DNA from: Streptomyces thinghirensis | GTDB lineage: Bacteria > Actinomycetota > Actinomycetia > Streptomycetales > Streptomycetaceae | Length of the DNA stretch: 64,000 nucleotides | NCBI GenBank assembly: GCA_021502835.1 | Contig: JAKFGP010000002.1 | Coordinates: 124,001 to 188,000 of the forward strand | Direction of reading: 5' to 3' | Shown: piece after piece, positions 61,772 to 64,000 of the stretch | Layout: each line of letters begins with the position of its first letter | How positions within the stretch are numbered: the stretch's first letter is position 1 | Made by a program: the position numbers and the translations under genes | The notes under the pieces: generated by a model | What the model saw: only the letters and a program-made list of their open reading frames with translations | Database searches by the model: none | What the model was told of the DNA's origin: nothing

Positions 61772-61805
61772 CGAGGGCGCCCCCTGTGCGCAGGGGGCGC
61801 CCTCG
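61772..61805. terminator. Bidirectional terminator between the DUF6230 operon and pyk
   Basis: CGAGGGCGCCCCCTG (61772-61786) and CAGGGGGCGCCCTCG (61791-61805) form a perfect 15-bp stem with a 4-nt loop between two convergent genes. Confidence 0.9.
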
Positions 61806-61846
61806 GCGCTCGCTACAGAAGCCGGCGGAAGCCGTGTGCGGGACCG

Positions 61847-63278
61847 TCAGGCGCGGCGGGTCTCGCCCAGGTGGTGCACGCGGACCATGTTGGATGGTGC
61901 CGGGCACGCCGGGGAGCGAACCGGCGGTGATCACGACGATGTCGCCGTCGTTGAACCGGCCGAGGCGGACCGTCTCCTGGTCCACCAGGTCGACCATCTC
62001 GTCGGTGCTGTTCACGAACGGCACCACGTGCGGCTCCACACCCCAGCTGAGCGCCAGCTGGTTGCGGGTGGACTCGTCGGTGGTGAAGGCGAGGATCGGC
62101 TGGGCCGCGCGGTAGCGGGACAGCCGGCGCGCGGTGTCACCGGACTGGGTGAAGGCCACCAGGCCCTTGCCGCCCAGGAAGTCGGCGATCTCGGCGGCCG
62201 CACGGGCCACCGAACCGCCCTGCGTGCGCGGCTTCTTGCCCGGCACCAGCGGCTGCAGGCCCTTGGAGAGCAGCTCCTGCTCGGCGGCGGTGACGATCTT
62301 CGACATCGTCTTGACCGTCTCGATCGGATACGCGCCCACCGACGACTCCGCCGACAGCATGACCGCGTCCGCGCCGTCCAGGATCGCGTTGGCGACGTCG
62401 GAGGCCTCGGCGCGGGTCGGACGGGAGTTGGTGATCATCGACTCCATCATCTGGGTCGCCACGATCACCGGCTTGGCGTTGCGCCGGCACAGCTCGATCA
62501 GGCGCTCTGCACCATGGGGACCTTCTCGAGCGGGTACTCGACGGCCAGGTCGCCACGGGCGACCATCACGGCGTCGAAGGCCGCGACGACGCCCTCCATG
62601 TTCTCCACCGCCTGCGGCTTCTCCACCTTGGCGATGACGGGGACCCGGCGGCCCTCCTCGTCCATCACACGGTGCACGTCGGCGACGTCCTTGGCGTCTC
62701 GGACGAAGGAGAGGCGACCAGGTCGCAGCCCATCCGCAGCGCGAACCGGAGGTCCTCGATGTCCTTCTCGCTCAGCGCGGGCACGTTCACGGCCGCGCCG
62801 GGGCAGGTTGATGCCCTTGTGGTCGGAGATGACACCGCCCTCGATGACGATCGTCCTCACCCGGGGGCCCTCGACCTCCGGTGACCTTCAGCTCGACGTT
62901 GCCGTCGTTGATGAGCACCTGGTCGCCCTTGGTGACGTCACCGGGCAGGCCCTTGTACGTCGTGCCGCAGATCGTCCGGTCGCCCGGCACGTCCTCGGTG
63001 GTGATGGTGAACTCGTCACCGCGCACCAGCTCGACGGGACCCTCCGCGAAGGTCTCCAGGCGGATCTTCGGACCCTGGAGGTCGGCGAGACACCGATGGC
63101 CCTGCCGGTCTCCTTGGCGGCGGCCCGGACACGGTCGTAACGCCCCTGGTGCTCCGCATGGGTGCCGTGGCTGGAAGTTGAAGCGGGCCACGTTCATGCC
63201 GGCCTCGATCAGCGATACGAGCTGCTCGTGGGAGTCGACCGCGGGGCCGAGAGTACAGACGATTTTCGAACGGCGCAT
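61847..63278 (-). CDS. pyk: Pyruvate kinase (indels)
   Basis: It converts phosphoenolpyruvate plus ADP to pyruvate plus ATP, the last step of glycolysis. From ATG 63278: [51 protein letters not shown] [76 protein letters not shown] and [20 protein letters not shown] (Mg-binding). The substrate loop is [20 protein letters not shown], continuing [20 protein letters not shown]. The C-terminal domain ends [18 protein letters not shown] and, after a break near 61893, [13 protein letters not shown]. Breaks also near 62510, 62718, 62805, 62880, 63092 and 63170. About 476 residues, the usual actinobacterial length. From memory this is the pyk2 copy. Confidence 0.95.
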
Positions 63279-63387
63279 GGGGCGATCCTATCGGTTTGTT
63301 TCGCTGCGGAATATTCCGTCTGGCGGAAGATACAAATGGGCGCCTCGGTGCTCACAGAGAGAATTATTCAACCGTCCTCGGGTGCCC

Positions 63388-64000
63388 TCACCTTTCCTTT
63401 TCGACCAGAGCGTAGGTCTGTGTCGCGATCTCCATTTCCTCGTCGGTCGGCACCACGGCCACCGCCACCCGCGCGTCCGCCGGGCGACACCAGCCGCGCC
63501 CCGTCCCCGCGTACGGCGTTCAGTCCGCCGTCGACCGCCAGGCCGAGCCCCTCCAGGCCCGCCACCGCGGCCTCCCGCACCGGCGCCGCGTTCTCCCCGA
63601 CCCCGGCCGTGAAGGCCACGGCGTCCACCCGTCCGAGAACGGCGTAATAGGCGCCGATGTACTCTTCAGCCGGTGAATGTAGATGTCGAAGGCCAGCCGC
63701 GCCCGCTCGTCGCCGGCGTCCACACGGCGGCGGATCTCCCGCATGTCGTTGTCACCGCAGAGACCGATCAGGCCGCTCCTCTTGTTGAGAAGAGTGTCGA
63801 TCTCGTCGGCGGACATTCCACCAACACGCATCAAATGGAAGATGACGGCCGGATCCATGTCACCCGAGCGCGTACCCATCACGAGCCCTCCAAGGGCGTC
63901 AGCCCCATGGAGGTGTCCACGCAGCGACCGCCCCGCACCGCCGAGGCCGACGCCCCGTTGCCCAGGTGCAGCACGATGACGTTCACGTCCTCGGGTGCCT
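63388..64000 (-). CDS. ackA: Acetate kinase (5' part beyond the window, indels)
   Basis: It makes ATP and acetate from acetyl phosphate. Only the C-terminal half is in the window: [114 protein letters not shown] and [20 protein letters not shown]. The catalytic-Arg and phosphate-binding motifs ([21 protein letters not shown]) are present. Breaks near 63487 and 63662. The gene lies 109 bp upstream of pyk on the same strand; the gap has a GGAATATTCC palindrome (63308-63317) and TTCCG-N5-CGGAA (63314-63328), possible operators for pyk. Confidence 0.93.

Overview
The window is about 71% G+C, uses G/C at almost every third codon position, has GTG and TTG starts beside AGGAGG-like ribosome binding sites, and carries hallmark actinobacterial genes (scy, filP, nucS, icmA, chiC). 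It is chromosomal core DNA of a Streptomyces. As far as I recall, the gene order follows the S. coelicolor segment from rpmE/prfA to pyk2/ackA (roughly SCO5358 to SCO5424). No tRNA, rRNA, CRISPR array, IS element, prophage or integrase was seen.

The sequence is peppered with single-base insertions and deletions, and at least two in-frame TAG codons lie inside essential genes. Intact families such as AtpA, AtpB, AtpD, GlyA, Scy and Pyk can only be read by switching frame several times. I read this as unpolished sequence, not real pseudogenes. Each such gene is given as one feature spanning its frames, and ends that depend on a guess are flagged.

Layout. 1-9255: end of a secreted trypsin-like protease, an LCP cell-wall ligase, ribosomal protein L31, release factor RF1, its methylase PrmC, a Sua5-type tRNA-modification enzyme, an LMW-phosphatase relative, GlyA and a WecA/TagO-like glycosyl-phosphate transferase. 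9256-17486: the complete ATP synthase operon atpIBEFHAGDC. 17518-27146: a DUF2550 membrane protein with a palindromic element in its 3' end; a chitin-response locus (chitinase ChiC and the two-component pair ChiS/ChiR); two small membrane proteins; a PduO cobalamin adenosyltransferase; an ABC exporter with a divergent TetR regulator; a 3-hydroxyacyl-CoA dehydrogenase; a STAS protein. 27428-37450: a membrane NTPase with an acidic Ser/Pro tail, the mismatch endonuclease NucS, an SCO5389-family protein, a luciferase-like monooxygenase, and two ABC exporters encoded head to tail. 37515-42646: the polar-growth cytoskeleton genes filP and scy, with a small unreported-looking ORF on the opposite strand between them. 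42855-45711: methylmalonyl-CoA epimerase, a thiolase and MeaB. 45886-50621: an MFS transporter, an acidic PepSY protein divergent from an OmpR-type two-component system, and a MarR regulator. 50723-54569: three overlapping AIM24-family genes, two DUF3817 membrane proteins, a thiamine-binding-like protein and a MarR regulator. 54685-58301: isobutyryl-CoA mutase large subunit, a TetR regulator and a thioredoxin-TPR protein. 58955-64000: a DUF6230/DUF6114/acidic exported-protein operon, then pyruvate kinase and acetate kinase.

Several genes fit together. PduO supplies adenosylcobalamin for IcmA and methylmalonyl-CoA mutase. Mce and MeaB support the same acyl-CoA carbon-skeleton pathway, which the thiolase and hydroxyacyl-CoA dehydrogenase feed. 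ChiS/ChiR together with paired DasR-like repeats control ChiC. Scy and FilP organise hyphal tips. The least explained parts are the 50-codon ORF between filP and scy, the palindromic element in the DUF2550 gene, the Ser-for-Cys LMW-phosphatase relative, the PepSY/acidic-sensor histidine kinase module, and the DUF6230/DUF6114 cluster with its paired TTAC-N6-GTAA sites.
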